DNA from: an uncultured bacterium
GTDB taxonomy: Bacteria > Bacillota > Clostridia > Peptostreptococcales > Anaerovoracaceae
Direction of reading: 5' to 3'
NCBI GenBank assembly: GCA_905214195.1
Contig: CAJMLH010000045.1
Span: 1 to 16,051 of the forward strand
DNA length: 16,051 nt
Every line of letters starts with the position of its first letter. Positions within the stretch are counted from its first letter, which is position 1. Positions 1 through 7,580 of the stretch are shown piece by piece. The notes under the pieces were generated by a model. The model saw nothing but the letters and a program-made list of their open reading frames with translations, made no database searches and was not told the DNA's origin. The position numbers were made by a program, and so were the translations under genes.

Positions 1-6
1 ATACAG

Positions 7-40
7 AAAAAGCCCTTGCTCTCGTATGAGCCGGGCTTTT
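7..40 (-). terminator. Rho-independent terminator of the CWB2 two-gene unit
   Basis: Read on the minus strand, AAAAGCCC pairs with GGGCTTTT, with an inner GCTC/GAGC stem closing a 6-nt loop and a small internal mismatch between the two stems. A run of five T follows. It lies about 50 nt after the stop codon of the CAP-domain gene, where an operon terminator is expected. The plus strand also reads GGGCTTTT, so it could serve both directions. Confidence 0.85.
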
Positions 41-53
41 GTCTACAGTCTGA

Positions 54-75
54 GACTGTTGAAAAATCAACAGTC
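54..75 (-). other. Perfect 9-bp hairpin just after the CAP gene stop codon
   Basis: GACTGTTGA (54-62) and TCAACAGTC (67-75) form a perfect 9-bp stem with a 4-nt loop, 12 nt beyond the stop codon at 88-90. On the minus strand it is not followed by a T run, so it is not itself a canonical terminator. On the plus strand it is followed by TTTCT. A third copy of the arm, ACAGTC at 45-50, can pair with 54-59 instead. It may stabilise the 3' end of the transcript or form a composite terminator with the hairpin at 7-40. Confidence 0.6.
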
Positions 76-87
76 TTTCTAATTACT

Positions 88-1446
88 TTATCCTATGAAC
101 ATCTGCGTCCAAAAAGGAACTCCCCGGTTATCTATGGTATATCCTATTCCAATATGGGTGAAAGCAGGATCTAAAATATTTGCTCTGTGTCCCGGTGAAT
201 TCATCCAAGTGTACATTACTTGCTCAGGGGTCCACTGTCCTGCGGCTATGTTTTCTCCTGCAGTCATAAACTGTATACCGAAGTTTTTGAGCATTTCAAA
301 GGGATCTCCGTATGTCGGCGAAACATGGTCGAAATATCCGTTATAAGCCATATCAACTGCTTTTATCTGTGCCACTACATTAACTTCCTTATCGATTTTA
401 AGACTTGCAAGGCCGTTTGCATTTCTTTCTTTGTTTACAAGGTTAAGCACCTTTAATGACATAGGTCTGAGGCTGTCAATAGCGCGGTCTGAAATAAGAG
501 ACTTTCCTCCTAATGCGACTATATGTTCCGTTACTGAAAATGCTGTATAAGCTGCTGCTACTCCTACATTCCTGTCGTTTATCAAAAGAAGCGGTACTCC
601 CATACATGCACTTAGAGGACCTCCCACAAGTCCGTCAGGAAAATCATCGCCGGATGCGACTACAACTGTATCGGCAGACATTCCGAAAAAGACTTCGGCA
701 ACATATTCAGAAGTTTCAAATCTATTGTTTCCTGCAAGTCTTTCAGTATGTTTACCTAAAGAATTAAGTTGATTTTCAACAACGGCGCTTACTGCTCCGG
801 TACCGCCTATCATATAACAAACATCTGCTTGAGCTTGTCTAATCAAGCTTTTCTGGGCTTCCGAGAGAGTTGTATCTACGAGTAAAATAGGTTTTCCAAC
901 TGCTGAAGCAGACAAGCTGTCGGCAAAGTCCATTGCTGAACATATCAAAATCTCTTCATTTCCCATACCGGCTTCGTTCAAAATCTTCATGTTGGTCTCA
1001 AATCTGTCGTGACCTCCAAGCCTTTTAACTGTTCCAATGGATTTAACTGAATTTTCAAAATTCTTTGAAACTGCTCCCGTGCCACCTAAAAGATATATGG
1101 TTCCGCCTGCTTTAAGATTTTTCCCTATATAATTTTTGACTGCTACTTCGTTATACTCATTGACAATAAGTATCGGAGCTCCTTTTACACATGCCAAATA
1201 GCTTCCTGCCAATGCATCGGCATAAGTTTCTCCGCTGGCAACTATTATTGTCCCAAACTTGTCAACATTCATTTTTTCTTTTAAACTGTCCGCAACAAGC
1301 ATAGCCGTCTGATATCTGTTACTGCCGGCTATTCTTTTATCAGCGCCTGCCGCAGATGCTGTGCTGAGCGAAAACATCGAAAACATCATAGTCAAACATA
1401 ATGTTAACGAAATGATTCTTTTCATAACCTTACCTGCTCTTTTCAT
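88..1446 (-). CDS. Secreted CWB2 cell-wall-binding protein with C-terminal CAP/SCP domain
   Basis: Predicted secreted, wall-associated protein of 452 residues. A signal peptide covers residues 1 to about 32 (two Lys/Arg near the N-terminus, hydrophobic core, STASA then AG as likely cleavage site). Three CWB2 repeats follow, starting near 37 (KRIAGSNRYQTA), 141 (KRLGGHDRFET) and 236 (ERLAGNNRFETS), with GGTGAVS loops at 121 and 214. CWB2 triplets attach proteins non-covalently to wall polymers. Residues about 331-452 form a YkwD-type CAP/SCP domain, recognisable from NLVNKERN, FDHVSP, GENIAAG and WMNSPGHRANIL. Its His and Glu residues fit the family cavity, but bacterial CAP substrates are mostly unknown. 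The start at 1446 has GGAGGGG at 1454-1460 with 7 nt spacing. A second Met at residue 8 is less likely. The gene begins 16 nt after the upstream CWB2 gene, so the two are probably co-transcribed. Confidence 0.95.
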   Translation of the reverse strand: MKRAGKVMKRIISLTLCLTMMFSMFSLSTASAAGADKRIAGSNRYQTAMLVADSLKEKMNVDKFGTIIVASGETYADALAGSYLACVKGAPILIVNEYNEVAVKNYIGKNLKAGGTIYLLGGTGAVSKNFENSVKSIGTVKRLGGHDRFETNMKILNEAGMGNEEILICSAMDFADSLSASAVGKPILLVDTTLSEAQKSLIRQAQADVCYMIGGTGAVSAVVENQLNSLGKHTERLAGNNRFETSEYVAEVFFGMSADTVVVASGDDFPDGLVGGPLSACMGVPLLLINDRNVGVAAAYTAFSVTEHIVALGGKSLISDRAIDSLRPMSLKVLNLVNKERNANGLASLKIDKEVNVVAQIKAVDMAYNGYFDHVSPTYGDPFEMLKNFGIQFMTAGENIAAGQWTPEQVMYTWMNSPGHRANILDPAFTHIGIGYTIDNRGVPFWTQMFIG

Positions 1447-1462
1447 TTCTCATCCCCTCCAA

Positions 1463-4400
1463 TCACTTTGAAAATTTTAGTGCTTTAAATTTTTCCAATA
1501 TTTTATTATCTATAACATCATCACCACTGTAGATAATAACCATTCCACTATTATAGGCAGTAGCCCTTATTGTCAGCAATCCACCCATTATATCATAGCC
1601 CTCTTCACTTATTACTTTCTGATATGCATCAGAGTTTTCATCATATTCATAGATTTCAATTCCTTTACTGTAGCTTGCTCCGGCCTTGGCCCCTATCATC
1701 TCGTAGGACTTAGGCCCCACATAAGTAAGTCCTAATGCAGCTGCAACGGAATCTATGTTTTTGTCTATAACTTGTTCGTCCGAACCCGGATTCTCACCGC
1801 TGCTGTCCGGCATAATATCATCTATAGACCCATCTGAAATCAAAGTAATTCCACCAAGGGCAACTATTCTTTCTGTATTTACACTCTTGGCATATTCTGC
1901 TGCCGCATGTGTATTTCTCTCATTTATAAGAAGTAACGGTGTATGCATTGATACTCCCAATGAACCTCCTACCAGTCCATCCGGGAAATCATCTCCGTAA
2001 GCCAACATTATAGTATCATTATTATTTCCGAAAAATGTTTTTGCAACTTCTACAGAAGTTTGATACCTATTACTGCCTGCAACTCTCTCAACAATCTTTC
2101 CTATAGCTGACAGTTCCTTTTCTACAGCAGAGCTTACTGCCCCCGTTCCCCCTATCAGGTAACAAATACCTGCGGAGTTTTTTTCTATTAGTGACTTCTG
2201 GGCATTGCTCAAACGGCTGTCTACAAGAAGTATAGGTTTACCAACAGCAGAAGCCGACAAACTGTCTGCAAAATCCCATGCGGAGCAAAGCAACAGTTCC
2301 CTGTTTTCAATTCCTGCTTCATCTAAAATCTTTATATTAGTTGCAAATCTGTCAGCTCCACCAAGCCTCTCTACACTATAAGTGAACTTAAGAGAATTTT
2401 CCAAACTCTGTGAAACAGCTCCCGTACCGCCAAGCAGATATATTTTGCCGCCGGATTTTAGATTCTTTCTTATGTAATCTTTGACTATACTTTCATTATA
2501 TTTGTTAGTGACCAGAACCGGAGCTTCCTTGACTTTTGCAAGGTAGCTTCCCGCCAATGCATCAGCGTAATTATCTCCGCTTGCCACTATTACTGTATCA
2601 AACTTGTCAATTCCAAGACTTATCTTAAGGTTATCTGCTACAAGGGTTGCCGTTTCATATCTGTTTTTTCCTGCAACTCTCTTTACATTCTTACCGTCAA
2701 GAACTGAATCCGTACCATTTGGTCTGGTTATTTCAAAGGTTTTTATTACTTTTCCTGTATAATTTCCGGCTCCTGTAATCACTACTTTAGCCTTACCGAC
2801 TCTGATACTGTTAAGATATATAACTTTATAATCAACTTCTCTTTTCAATCCTTCAATCTTTACATCAGGAGTCTTTACCTTGCCATCATACTCGACTGAT
2901 TCATATTCCAGCTCAATATTTAAGCTTGCTATGTCTTTGGGTTTAATAGAGAAGAATACTTCCTTTGTTCCTTTATAATTTCCTATTCCGGTTACTCTAA
3001 CCAAAGCCTTATCCGCAGCATTTGCATTGTTTTCATATTCTACTGAAAAATCAACACCCTCGGTCAAATCTCCTATCTTCACCTTTGGCATCAAAGGCAA
3101 ACCTGTATATTCGGCGCTGTCATACTCAATGCTGATGTTTCCCGGCAGTTCCGCCGGTAAAATATTAAAAGGCAGTCTTATTTCGCCGGTGTAATATCCT
3201 ATGCCCTCCACAGTCACAACGGCAGGATCACTGCCAACTGTTGCATTCACATTGTTTTCGTATTTTAGTATATAGTCAATTCCCTCTGTCAGTTTCTCTG
3301 AGCCGTTCCAAACTTCTACCTGTTGCTCTGCAAGTTTACCGGTATATACTTTATCGGCAATGCCTGCAACTTCGTTCTTTCTAATGTCTGCCTGCTCTGT
3401 ATATATATTAAAGGATGCTGAGGCACCGAGATAGGAAACTGTTATCTCCTGAATGCCAAGGAGATTGCAGTCAAAGCCGCTTACCATATCTTCAGTAATA
3501 TCTATAATCTCGCTCATGCCCGAATTGTAGAATACCTCTATTCTTCCTCCGGTAACATCGATTTGACAATCCTTGCTGTATCGATATATTTCCTTATCAG
3601 GCGACGATACAACGGAAATAAACGATACCTCAGCCTCCTTTACGGTTATCATATAGGTACAGGTTTTGTCTTCATATGTAACGGTAACCGTTTTCTCTCC
3701 CGGTGTTTCAGTATTAAATCCCGTTATCATATCCTCCGATATGGCCACATATGAAGTAGTTCCGTCATCATAAATGAGCTTTATCATTCCATTGTCCAAA
3801 TTAAGCTCATCACCTACATAGTATTCTGTTTTAATGCTATTCTCCTCTACAGATATTGATTCCAGTCGAGGAACTATAACAGTAATTTTGTATGTATCGG
3901 TTTTTCCTCTGTATGATACAATTACATCATGTTCGCCGGGATTATTCATATTTGGAAAGCCTAAAACCATATCCGGAGTCATTTCTACTTCCCTGCTGTC
4001 CCCGTTTTTATATGTAATTTTAACTTTTCCACCGGTAGTATCCAATATCTGATGACTATTATACACAACCTTATCCGGCATCTTTGATATTTCTATTGAT
4101 TCAACATCATCCGCAGGGTCTGTAGCTGCGACAAACATAAAACCTTTGACATCCTTGTCATTCTTGCTTTCAATTGAAACTACATATATGCTGTCACTAT
4201 ATTCTTCGTATCCTCCGGTCTTCAAATAATATGTATATGACTCGTAAAGCTGCTCTATATCCCCTGCATTATTAAATCCCGCTATATTGGATATGCTGTA
4301 TTTTGCAATCTTAACATTCCACGGATTATCTTCTCCTTGGTAAGGAAATACTGCGTTTACTCGGTTTCCAATCTCAGTTTTAACTGAAACTTCGTTTTTA

Positions 4401-4837
4401 TAATCGCCAAAAGGCATGAGGCCAAGACCGTATATTCTTCCTACTGCCTCATATATATTGCCGTTGTAATTAACATTATAACACTTATTCATGCCAAACG
4501 GATCGCCGGCGGACATGTCAGTTTCCTCTACACTTCCTCCCGCCGCTTTAATTTCGTCAAGTCCAAAAAACTCTATAGGGTCATACTCTCCTATAAGATC
4601 CCATATTCTGTACATATCATATACTTGATTTTTATTTGCCAGATTAAGCATTTCATCTATGGTTAATGCTTTATAAAAATTATCCGGCCGTTTTTCATTC
4701 TCCTGCAACTCGCTGTCATCAATACCATGCGTCGTCTGTGCCGCAAAAGCAATCGAAGACGGCATCATCGTAAAAAACAGTGCTGTGCACAAGCAGACAG
4801 CAGTTATCTTCTTTATAACCCCCTCAACCTTTTTCAT
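1463..4837 (-). CDS. Large modular CWB2 surface protein with Ig-like and GNYTG-type repeats
   Basis: Predicted secreted wall-anchored protein of 1124 residues; function unknown beyond anchoring and a probable stalk. Approximate order: signal peptide 1-32 (cleavage after AFA); unrecognised N-terminal domain 34-240; three Big_3-like Ig domains (PF07523 type) at 245-321, 325-400 and 404-481, each with a hydrophobic-GG/NG-x-I-x-hydrophobic-Y start and an MVxGF or MITGF motif; three beta repeats ending in G-x-G-x-Y-x-G at 484-562, 565-633 and 637-706; three CWB2 repeats at 718-810, 821-906 and 916-1008; an unrecognised C-terminal domain of about 110 residues. I chose the ATG at 4837 (MKKVEGV) because AAGGAG sits 8 nt upstream. 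An in-frame TTG six codons earlier overlaps that ribosome binding site and is unlikely. It is first in a two-gene unit, with its promoter at 4886-4914. Adhesin or matrix-interaction roles are only inferred from the architecture. Confidence 0.93.
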   Translation of the reverse strand: MKKVEGVIKKITAVCLCTALFFTMMPSSIAFAAQTTHGIDDSELQENEKRPDNFYKALTIDEMLNLANKNQVYDMYRIWDLIGEYDPIEFFGLDEIKAAGGSVEETDMSAGDPFGMNKCYNVNYNGNIYEAVGRIYGLGLMPFGDYKNEVSVKTEIGNRVNAVFPYQGEDNPWNVKIAKYSISNIAGFNNAGDIEQLYESYTYYLKTGGYEEYSDSIYVVSIESKNDKDVKGFMFVAATDPADDVESIEISKMPDKVVYNSHQILDTTGGKVKITYKNGDSREVEMTPDMVLGFPNMNNPGEHDVIVSYRGKTDTYKITVIVPRLESISVEENSIKTEYYVGDELNLDNGMIKLIYDDGTTSYVAISEDMITGFNTETPGEKTVTVTYEDKTCTYMITVKEAEVSFISVVSSPDKEIYRYSKDCQIDVTGGRIEVFYNSGMSEIIDITEDMVSGFDCNLLGIQEITVSYLGASASFNIYTEQADIRKNEVAGIADKVYTGKLAEQQVEVWNGSEKLTEGIDYILKYENNVNATVGSDPAVVTVEGIGYYTGEIRLPFNILPAELPGNISIEYDSAEYTGLPLMPKVKIGDLTEGVDFSVEYENNANAADKALVRVTGIGNYKGTKEVFFSIKPKDIASLNIELEYESVEYDGKVKTPDVKIEGLKREVDYKVIYLNSIRVGKAKVVITGAGNYTGKVIKTFEITRPNGTDSVLDGKNVKRVAGKNRYETATLVADNLKISLGIDKFDTVIVASGDNYADALAGSYLAKVKEAPVLVTNKYNESIVKDYIRKNLKSGGKIYLLGGTGAVSQSLENSLKFTYSVERLGGADRFATNIKILDEAGIENRELLLCSAWDFADSLSASAVGKPILLVDSRLSNAQKSLIEKNSAGICYLIGGTGAVSSAVEKELSAIGKIVERVAGSNRYQTSVEVAKTFFGNNNDTIMLAYGDDFPDGLVGGSLGVSMHTPLLLINERNTHAAAEYAKSVNTERIVALGGITLISDGSIDDIMPDSSGENPGSDEQVIDKNIDSVAAALGLTYVGPKSYEMIGAKAGASYSKGIEIYEYDENSDAYQKVISEEGYDIMGGLLTIRATAYNSGMVIIYSGDDVIDNKILEKFKALKFSK

Positions 4838-4845
4838 ATTTCTCT

Positions 4846-4851
4846 CTCCTT
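4846..4851 (-). promoter_or_regulatory. Ribosome binding site that sets the start of the 1124-residue protein
   Basis: AAGGAG on the minus strand, 8 nt before the ATG at 4837. It lies inside the six-codon extension that would arise from the upstream TTG, which argues for the ATG as the true start. Confidence 0.85.
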
Positions 4852-4885
4852 CCAACTTAAACGACCATGAATTTTACCTAAATTG

Positions 4886-4914
4886 ATTATATTATATTAC
4901 CGGGTTATCGTCAA
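4886..4914 (-). promoter_or_regulatory. Sigma-A-type promoter of the CWB2 two-gene unit
   Basis: Minus strand TTGACG (-35, 4914 to 4909), 17-nt spacer, TATAAT (-10, 4891 to 4886). This is one mismatch from the full consensus with ideal spacing. Transcription would start near 4879, giving a leader of about 40 nt before the ATG at 4837. It lies downstream of the terminator at 4938-4972, so the CWB2 unit is probably independent of the glycan operon. A second TATAAT at 4891-4896 has only 12 nt spacing and is not a good alternative. GGTTA/TAACC arms (4903-4907 and 4916-4920) bracket the -35 element and could be a weak operator. Confidence 0.85.
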
Positions 4915-4937
4915 TTAACCAAGAGAGGCTTTAGACA

Positions 4938-4972
4938 AAAACAGACGGCTGTCAAAAGCATCCGTCTGTTTT
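4938..4972 (-). terminator. Rho-independent terminator of the polysaccharide operon
   Basis: An 11-bp perfect stem (AAAACAGACGG paired with CCGTCTGTTTT) with a 13-nt loop, followed on the minus strand by TTTTTG. It begins 15 nt after the stop codon of the aminotransferase gene and separates the glycan operon from the CWB2 unit. The plus strand also ends in a T-rich tract, so it could work in both directions, although no plus-strand gene reads towards it. Confidence 0.92.
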
Positions 4973-4987
4973 AATTATACCTTTAAA

Positions 4988-6115
4988 TTATTTCAAAAAA
5001 TCTTTTACAGCACCTGCAACTGTTTCAATTTCATCATCCTTTAAATAAGGATGCATAGGCAGTGAAAGCACTGTATCGCACAATTTTTCCGTCACACTGC
5101 AATCAAATCCATAATCTTCTCCCAACCCGAAAGCAAGCTGTTTGTGCATTGGCTTAGGATAATATACCATGGTCGGTATACCCTTTTCCTTAAGAACCTG
5201 CTGCAGTTCGTCTCTTTGCTCTTTGCTGTCAAGCTGAATTGTATACTGTGCCCAGCTTGAATAAAAACCCTCAGGGACTACAGGAGTTTTAACTGCACTT
5301 TTGAGAAGTTTGGTATATTTATCTGCAACTTTATTGATATCTGCCACCTCATAATCCTTAAAAGCCTTGAGCTTTACAGACAAAATTGCCGCCTGAATTG
5401 TATCAAGCCTTGAATTCAGACCAATTCTCACATTGTCGTACTTCATTTTGCCCTTGCCATGGACTCTGATGGACTGCATCAAAGCTGCGAGTTCATCATC
5501 ATCAGTAAATACAGCTCCGCCGTCGCCGTAACAGCCGAGAGGCTTAGCCGGGAAGAAAGATGTTGTTGCTATATCTCCAAAGCTGCAAGCTTTCTTGCCT
5601 CTGATTTCACCGCCAAAACCCTGTGCGCCGTCTTCTAAAACAAGTAAGTTGTACTTATCAGCTACAAGCTTTATCTTGTCAAAATCGGCCGGAAGACCGA
5701 AAAGATCTACTGCAACCACAGCCTTAGGTCTAAGTTTTCCGTCTGCGATAACCTTTTCTACTGCTGCTTCAAGTGATTTGGGGCATATGTTGAATGTATC
5801 GCTGTCAACATCTACAAATACAGGCGTTGCTCCACAATGAGATACAATTTCGCCTGAGGAAAAGAATGTAAAATCAGGAACAAATACTGCATCACCTGCT
5901 CCTATTCCCCATGCCATCATGGCAATGGAAAGGGCGTCGGTTCCGTTGGCACATGTGACGCAATGCTTAACCCCAACATATTCAGCCAGTTCTTTTTCAA
6001 GTTCCGACACTTGTGCTCCGCTTATAAAATTACAATCGGTTGCAACCTTTATCATCGCTGCGTCTATATCTTTTTTTAAAACCTGATACTGCTGTTTTAA
6101 ATCTCTGAATTGCAT
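4988..6115 (-). CDS. wbpE: DegT/DnrJ/EryC1 PLP aminotransferase, UDP-3-keto-GlcNAcA 3-aminotransferase (WbpE type)
   Basis: Predicted cytosolic PLP enzyme of 375 residues, full length for the family. WbpE transfers an amino group from glutamate to C3 of UDP-2-acetamido-3-keto-glucuronic acid. Visible motifs are CANGTDAL (phosphate-binding region, 55-62), LEDGAQGFG with Asp162 for the pyridine nitrogen, the internal-aldimine Lys191 within FFPAKPLGCYGDGGA, and NSRLDTIQAAIL at 234-245. The last two are very close to what I recall of Pseudomonas WbpE. AAGGAGG lies 11 nt before the ATG. It is the last gene of the operon, 16 nt after the flippase gene and just before the terminator. Substrate assignment rests on the family match plus the presence of WbpA-, WbpB- and WbpD-type genes in the same operon. 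Related sugar aminotransferases act on other keto sugars, so the exact substrate is inferred. Confidence 0.93.
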   Translation of the reverse strand: MQFRDLKQQYQVLKKDIDAAMIKVATDCNFISGAQVSELEKELAEYVGVKHCVTCANGTDALSIAMMAWGIGAGDAVFVPDFTFFSSGEIVSHCGATPVFVDVDSDTFNICPKSLEAAVEKVIADGKLRPKAVVAVDLFGLPADFDKIKLVADKYNLLVLEDGAQGFGGEIRGKKACSFGDIATTSFFPAKPLGCYGDGGAVFTDDDELAALMQSIRVHGKGKMKYDNVRIGLNSRLDTIQAAILSVKLKAFKDYEVADINKVADKYTKLLKSAVKTPVVPEGFYSSWAQYTIQLDSKEQRDELQQVLKEKGIPTMVYYPKPMHKQLAFGLGEDYGFDCSVTEKLCDTVLSLPMHPYLKDDEIETVAGAVKDFLK

Positions 6116-6131
6116 AATATGTTTTTCCTCC

Positions 6132-7580
6132 TTATCCTTTTCTCACTTTATTTAAAATGTATTTTACATAATCCAAACTCATAGCAAGAAGTTCTCTGAT
6201 ACTTTCCTTATACAACAATATTCCCGTAGTGGCAAGAACTATAAACATAACCACACATACAAGATTTATTGTATGAAAGCTGTTGTATATTACAAATATA
6301 TAATAAAGTACCAGCATCACCGTCATCTTCTTTAAGTTATATGCTACAGGGAAGCATTTTAAAGAAAATCTTGTTCTGAGTATCAGAAGAATCGTATATG
6401 TTATTCCTGTCGCCACCGCAGCACCGAGAGAACCTATAGCATTTATAAGGAAATAATTCAATATTACATTTATTACTCCGCAAGCGCCTGTGATTATTAT
6501 ATGCCACTCGGTCTTTTTGGCAAAATTTATTCCGTAAACTGTACTTTCTGAAATCGTATATAAAACAGGGTATAACGACAAGAAAGGAATCAAAAATACT
6601 GCATCTCTGTACTCAGGTCCCAGCAAAAATACGATTATGTCTTTAAACAAAATTACACAAGCCCCGGCCGCAAATAAAACTATAGTCACATAGTCCGTTG
6701 CTTTTACAAAGAAGTCTTTGTTTCCTGACTTTTTCTCATATTCTTCTACCGCCATAGGCGCCCAAATTGTATTAAATGTATTTGTAATGACGCTGAATAT
6801 TCCAATGATACTCAGTGCAGACGCATAGATTCCAAGCTGAGCCTTATCGCTGAACATCTCTACCATCAGCTTATCTGCTCCTGTGAAAAGCCATGCGCAA
6901 AGTGATGAAAATATAAAAGGCCAGCCGTATCTGAATGCTTTTCTAAAGTCGACTACATCTCTGTATTCGCTGTTTTTATGGCCGAAAAATCCCTTTACAT
7001 TCCAGACATCCTTTTCTGCAATTATTCCTATCAGACATGAAACTATCTGAGCAAGAACCGTGCATCCTGTAAGTACAATTATATGATCTATGTCAGTAAA
7101 GCTTATTGCAACCACCACAAACAGTGTATATGTGAGCTTTTGCATATTCATTGAAAATGCATAAAGTCCGGAACGCATGCCAAGTCTCAATGTCATGTTT
7201 GCAAACCTGTCTACCACCATAGAAACAGAATAGACTGCAAATATGAGTATTACATAATTTGTCCTGTCAGACACTGCAAAATAAATGCATACTGCTATAC
7301 TGGCAGCTGCACTTATTATAAGAGGTACTTTTGCCGTAAGACCCAGCAAATACCGTTTATACTCCATACCCTCGGCAGAATAATAATACCTGTTGTATGC
7401 TTGGTCTTGTCCGATTATTGTAAACACCATGAGTATACTTCCATAAAGAGTGAAAAGTGACAGTTCACCATATACATCTGGATTTACAAGCCTCGTTACT
7501 ATAGGAGTTGTGATTACTCCCAGTATTATATTAAGACCGGTTCCCAGGAACAATGTAAAAAAATGTTTTTGTTTATCCAT
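6132..7580 (-). CDS. wzx: Polysaccharide flippase, Wzx/MATE-like (MOP superfamily)
   Basis: Integral membrane protein of 482 residues, strongly hydrophobic with roughly a dozen or more membrane segments throughout. The N-terminal pattern (NIILGVITTPIVTRLVNP, then YGELSLFTLYGS) and a charged GQDQAYNRYYY segment near residue 57 fit the polysaccharide-biosynthesis branch of the MOP exporters. It should flip the undecaprenyl-diphosphate-linked repeat unit across the cytoplasmic membrane. The start overlaps the stop of the polymerase gene by 8 nt (ATGGATAA), with AGGAGAAG inside the upstream gene as ribosome binding site, indicating translational coupling. Its place between polymerase and sugar-modifying genes is typical of Wzx/Wzy-dependent clusters. 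Substrate specificity cannot be read from the sequence. Confidence 0.92.
   Translation of the reverse strand: MDKQKHFFTLFLGTGLNIILGVITTPIVTRLVNPDVYGELSLFTLYGSILMVFTIIGQDQAYNRYYYSAEGMEYKRYLLGLTAKVPLIISAAASIAVCIYFAVSDRTNYVILIFAVYSVSMVVDRFANMTLRLGMRSGLYAFSMNMQKLTYTLFVVVAISFTDIDHIIVLTGCTVLAQIVSCLIGIIAEKDVWNVKGFFGHKNSEYRDVVDFRKAFRYGWPFIFSSLCAWLFTGADKLMVEMFSDKAQLGIYASALSIIGIFSVITNTFNTIWAPMAVEEYEKKSGNKDFFVKATDYVTIVLFAAGACVILFKDIIVFLLGPEYRDAVFLIPFLSLYPVLYTISESTVYGINFAKKTEWHIIITGACGVINVILNYFLINAIGSLGAAVATGITYTILLILRTRFSLKCFPVAYNLKKMTVMLVLYYIFVIYNSFHTINLVCVVMFIVLATTGILLYKESIRELLAMSLDYVKYILNKVRKG

Noticed and set aside
1814..4105. Repeated segments considered as a CRISPR array or DNA repeat element
   Set aside because: The repetition is at protein level (Ig-like, GNYTG-type and CWB2 modules within an open frame). 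There are no short identical direct repeats with uniform spacers.
4838..4855. TTG start six codons upstream for the 1124-residue protein
   Set aside because: The extension would be made from the ribosome binding site itself (GGAAGGAGAGAG). The ATG at 4837 has ideal spacing and gives a normal signal peptide.
4838..4987. The 150-nt intergenic gap considered for a small RNA or riboswitch
   Set aside because: It is fully explained by the terminator at 4938-4972, the promoter at 4886-4914 and a leader of about 40 nt, which is too short for a known riboswitch.
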